Position numbers and translations under genes: made by a program | Origin: Nocardioides pantholopis | Lineage (GTDB): Bacteria; Actinomycetota; Actinomycetes; Propionibacteriales; Nocardioidaceae | DNA length: 64,000 nt | Assembly: GCF_003710085.1 (NCBI RefSeq) | Contig: NZ_CP033324.1 | Location: forward strand, 1,426,001-1,490,000 | Direction of reading: 5' to 3' | The notes under the pieces: generated by a model | What the model saw: the letters and a program-made list of their open reading frames with translations, nothing else | What the model was told of the DNA's origin: nothing | The model's database searches: none | Shown here: in pieces, positions 61,817 to 64,000 of the stretch | How the letters are laid out: every line of letters begins with the position of its first letter | How positions within the stretch are numbered: position 1 is the stretch's first letter

Positions 61817-62620
61817 GTGAGCACCGAGGACCGCGACCCCAGCACCGTCGACCCCGTCGACGAGCAGCCGGGGTCGCGGTCCTTGCACGTTCCGGGCACG
61901 CGGCGATGGCGCGCACGCGTGCTGCTGCTCGGCGCCGCCGTGGCCCTCGCCGTCGTCGTGAAGTCGCTGTTCCTGCAGGCGTTCTACATCCCGTCGGCGT
62001 CGATGGAGCCCGGCCTGGTCAAGGACGACCGGATCGTGGTCGAGAAGGTCAGCTCGTGGGGCGACCGGGGCCCGCGGCGCGGCGACGTCGTGGTCTTCCA
62101 GGACCCCGGCGACTGGCTGCTCCCCGAGCCCGCGCCCGGTGCGCTCGGCCGGGCCCTGGAGAAGGTCGGCCTGCGTCCCGGCGGCGGGCACCTGGTGAAG
62201 CGGGTGGTCGGCGTCGCCGGCGACGTCGTCGTCTGCTGCGACGACCGCGGCCGGATCTCGGTCAACGGCGAGCCGCTCGACGAGTCCGGCTACACCCGCC
62301 TCGACGGCGCCCCATGCGCGGGCCCGATGACCCGCACCTGCTCCTGGTCGGCCGGACCGGTGCCTGCGGGCCATCTTTTCGTCATGGGCGACCACCGCAG
62401 CAACTCCGACGACTCGACCATGCACTTGTGCCCCGAGACCGGAGCCGAGACCGGAACCGGGACCGGCGCCGGGTGCGCGCCGGGTGAGGAGTTCGTTCCC
62501 GCCGACCTGGTGGTCGGCCGGGTGGTCGCGCTGGCCTGGCCGGCCGGGCACGCGCGGCTCCTGCACCGACCGGGGACCTTCGACGCCGTCCCCGACGCCC
62601 CGGAGGCACCCCGTGAGTGA
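61817..62620 (+). CDS. lepB: Signal peptidase I
   Basis: A 267-aa membrane protease that removes signal peptides. One helix (about 33-55), then catalytic Ser62 (IPSASMEPG) and Lys128 (HLVKRVVG), and the conserved VMGDHRSNSDDS box. The last 60 residues contain a low-complexity TGTGTGAG stretch. Cleaves products of the SRP/Sec pathway encoded by ftsY and ffh. rnhB overlaps its stop by 8 bp. Confidence 0.96.
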   Translation: MSTEDRDPSTVDPVDEQPGSRSLHVPGTRRWRARVLLLGAAVALAVVVKSLFLQAFYIPSASMEPGLVKDDRIVVEKVSSWGDRGPRRGDVVVFQDPGDWLLPEPAPGALGRALEKVGLRPGGGHLVKRVVGVAGDVVVCCDDRGRISVNGEPLDESGYTRLDGAPCAGPMTRTCSWSAGPVPAGHLFVMGDHRSNSDDSTMHLCPETGAETGTGTGAGCAPGEEFVPADLVVGRVVALAWPAGHARLLHRPGTFDAVPDAPEAPRE

Positions 62621-63290
62621 GCTGCCCCGCGGCGCCGCGGTCCGGCGCGACGCCGGGCTCTACGGCTACGAGCGCGCGCTGCGCCGCCACGGCATCGAGC
62701 CCGTCGCCGGGGTGGACGAGGCCGGCCGCGGCGCCTGTGCGGGCCCGCTGGTGGCCGGGGCCGCGATCCTGCCCGCCGGCAAGGCCGGCATCGTGCCGGG
62801 GCTGGCCGACTCCAAGCTGCTCACCGCGAAGGCCCGCGAGCGGTGCTACGACGAGGTCGTGCGCCGCGCCGTGGCCTGGTCGGTGGTGGTGGTCTCCCAC
62901 GAGGAGTGCGACCGGCTGGGGATGCACGTGGCCAACGTGGAGGCGCTGCGCCGCGCGGTCGCGCTGCTCGACGTGCCCCCGGCGTACGTGCTCACCGACG
63001 GGTTCCCCGTCGACGGCCTCGGCGTGCCCGGCCTGGCCGTCTGGAAGGGCGACCGGGTGGCCGCCTGCATCGCGGCGGCCTCGGTGCTCGCGAAGGTGAC
63101 CCGGGACCGGATCATGGCCGAGCTCGACACCGCGTGGCCGGCGTACGACTTCAAGACCCACAAGGGCTACATCACCGACGTGCACACGGCGGCGCTGCTC
63201 GAGCACGGACCCTCGCCGGTGCACCGGATGCGGTTCGTCAACGTGCGCCGCGCCGCCGGGCTGGAGACGCCGCTAGAGTCGAGCGCGTGA
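62613..63290 (+). CDS. rnhB: Ribonuclease HII
   Basis: A 225-aa enzyme that removes ribonucleotides from DNA. GVDEAGRGACAGPLVAGA (33-50) gives the Asp-Glu pair, with further acidic residues at LADSKLL and LTDGF; ASVLAKVTRDR and DFKTHKGYIT also match. GTG 62613 with GGAGG upstream, overlapping lepB by 8 bp. The length is normal. Confidence 0.96.
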   Translation: MSELPRGAAVRRDAGLYGYERALRRHGIEPVAGVDEAGRGACAGPLVAGAAILPAGKAGIVPGLADSKLLTAKARERCYDEVVRRAVAWSVVVVSHEECDRLGMHVANVEALRRAVALLDVPPAYVLTDGFPVDGLGVPGLAVWKGDRVAACIAAASVLAKVTRDRIMAELDTAWPAYDFKTHKGYITDVHTAALLEHGPSPVHRMRFVNVRRAAGLETPLESSA

Positions 63291-63598
63291 GCGCCGAGGA
63301 CCTCGAGAAGTACGAGACCGAGATGGAGCTGACGCTCTATCGCGAGTACCGCGACGTCGTCGGCATCTTCAAGTACGTCGTGGAGACCGACCGGCGCTTC
63401 TACCTGTGCAACCAGGTCGACGTGAAGGCCCGCACCGAGGCGGGCGAGGTCTTCTTCGAGGTCTCGATGAGCGACGCCTGGGTCTGGGACATGTACCGCC
63501 CGGCCCGGTTCGCGAAGAACGTCAAGGTGCTCACGTTCAAGGACGTCAACGTCGAGGAGCTCCAGCCCTCCGAGATCGACCCGCCCAAGCCCTCCTGA
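63287..63598 (+). CDS. DUF2469 family protein
   Basis: A 103-aa acidic protein of DUF2469: EDLEKYETEMELTLYREYRD at the start and SMSDAWVWDMYRPARFAKNV further on. It is conserved in actinobacteria between rnhB and yraN (M. tuberculosis Rv2901c); function unknown. GTG 63287 overlaps the rnhB stop (GTGA). Confidence 0.9.
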   Translation: MSAEDLEKYETEMELTLYREYRDVVGIFKYVVETDRRFYLCNQVDVKARTEAGEVFFEVSMSDAWVWDMYRPARFAKNVKVLTFKDVNVEELQPSEIDPPKPS

Positions 63599-63616
63599 CG
63601 CGGCTCGGGCCACCTG

Positions 63617-63653
63617 CCGTCCACAGGCGGGGCCCGCTGACTGCTTGTCCACA
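63617..63653 (+). other. Pair of DnaA-box-like sequences before yraN
   Basis: CCGTCCACA (63617-63625) and TTGTCCACA (63645-63653), 28 bp apart in the same orientation; the second equals the actinobacterial DnaA consensus. They sit in the 120-bp gap before yraN and are flanked by an inverted CCACCTG/CAGGTGG pair. Confidence 0.45.
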
Positions 63654-63718
63654 GGTGGCGTCGCGGCCGCCCCGGGCGTCGGCACCGTCCCCGACGCTGG
63701 CCTCCAGGAGGTCAGCCG

Positions 63719-64000
63719 ATGACGACGACTGCAGCACACCGCCAGGCCCTCGGCCGCTACGGGGAGTCCCTCGCGGCCCGCCACCTCACCGCGGGCGGGA
63801 TGATCCTGCTCGACCGCAACTGGCGCTGCGAGGTCGGTGAGCTCGACCTGGTACTGCGCGACGGCCACGTGCTCGTGGCCTGCGAGGTCAAGACCCGGTC
63901 CAGCACCGGGTGCGGCGTCCCGCACGAGGCCGTGGACGCCACCCGCCTCGACCGCCTGCGCCGGCTCGCGGAGCGCTGGCGCGAGGCCCACGGGCTGGGT
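63719..64000 (+). CDS. yraN: YraN/UPF0102 family protein, 3'-truncated by window edge
   Basis: 94 visible codons of a UPF0102 protein with an endonuclease-like fold. LGRYGESLAARHL at the start, then RNWRCEVGELDLVLRDG and VACEVKTRSSTGCG, which carry the E...D...EVK catalytic-type residues. ATG 63719 with CAGGAGG upstream. In many genomes it lies between rnhB and a Mg chelatase-like comM gene. Confidence 0.93.
   Translation, partial: MTTTAAHRQALGRYGESLAARHLTAGGMILLDRNWRCEVGELDLVLRDGHVLVACEVKTRSSTGCGVPHEAVDATRLDRLRRLAERWREAHGLG

Overview
The window is a high-GC (roughly 70-75%) actinobacterial chromosome segment. Gene content and order point to Nocardioidaceae, such as Nocardioides or a close relative. 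Evidence includes many GTG starts, a coenzyme F420 gene (cofC/fbiD), a DUF222/13E12-HNH protein, zinc-type L28 and L32, a bioYMN locus with a TetR regulator, and the order gltX ... leuCD-hup ... gpsA-ddl-thiL-recG-rsmD-coaD-yceD-rpmF-rnc-mutM-smc-ftsY-amt-glnK-glnD-ffh ... rpsP-khpA-rimM-trmD-rplS-lepB-rnhB. That order largely follows the gltX-to-rnhB part of the Mycobacterium tuberculosis chromosome. Genus assignment is inference.

Layout. 1-4.6 kb holds a truncated amidase, an aminoglycoside 2'-N-acetyltransferase-like gene, the biotin ECF transporter bioY-bioM-bioN with a divergent BioQ-like TetR repressor and two operator boxes, and a 2H phosphoesterase. 4.6-7.1 kb is a lower-GC accessory patch: an SOS-box-preceded 13E12/HNH gene and a TIGR02391-like gene. 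7.1-11.6 kb holds a putative DNA glycosylase, an FAH-family hydrolase, gltX, a CPBP protease and tRNA-Gln and tRNA-Glu. 11.8-16.8 kb holds a DHA2 exporter, an LCP cell-wall ligase and an alkylation-repair pair (Ada-AlkA fusion plus Ogt). 16.8-28.4 kb holds iclR<>leuCD, hup, cofC, plsC-gpsA, a transsulfuration enzyme divergent from murF-ddl, a second Ddl paralogue, a DUF3515 lipoprotein and a one-domain AsnC protein. 28.5-45.7 kb is the core block thiL, rpmB, dak2-recG-rsmD-coaD, yceD-rpmF-rnc-mutM, smc, ftsY and amt-glnK. 45.7-58.3 kb continues with glnD, cstA-ybdD, ffh, an NYN protein, a ROK regulator divergent from a secreted GH3 glucosidase, an amidohydrolase and an atypical response regulator. 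58.6-64 kb is the ribosomal/tRNA-modification operon ending in yraN, cut by the window edge.

How genes work together. bioYMN imports biotin and is probably repressed by the adjacent BioQ-like protein. amt, glnK and glnD form the ammonium-sensing module, with GlnR-like boxes upstream of amt. ftsY and ffh supply the SRP pathway that feeds proteins to the membrane and to lepB. murF and two ddl genes supply the D-Ala-D-Ala end of peptidoglycan. Ada-AlkA and Ogt repair alkylated DNA.

Most notable sequence-level signals: a divergent promoter (CGS/murF) whose -10 elements share bases, with a leaderless 20-codon upstream ORF coupled to murF (the bioY/bioQ region has the same -10 geometry); a TrmD-GNAT fusion; a His/Lys-rich insert in the GH3 enzyme; a three-copy 14-bp GATC-rich iteron before plsC; a perfect 18-bp palindrome in the hup promoter; and competing hairpins before ftsY and in the rplS leader. 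I found no insertion sequence, prophage, CRISPR array or clearly new multi-gene system.
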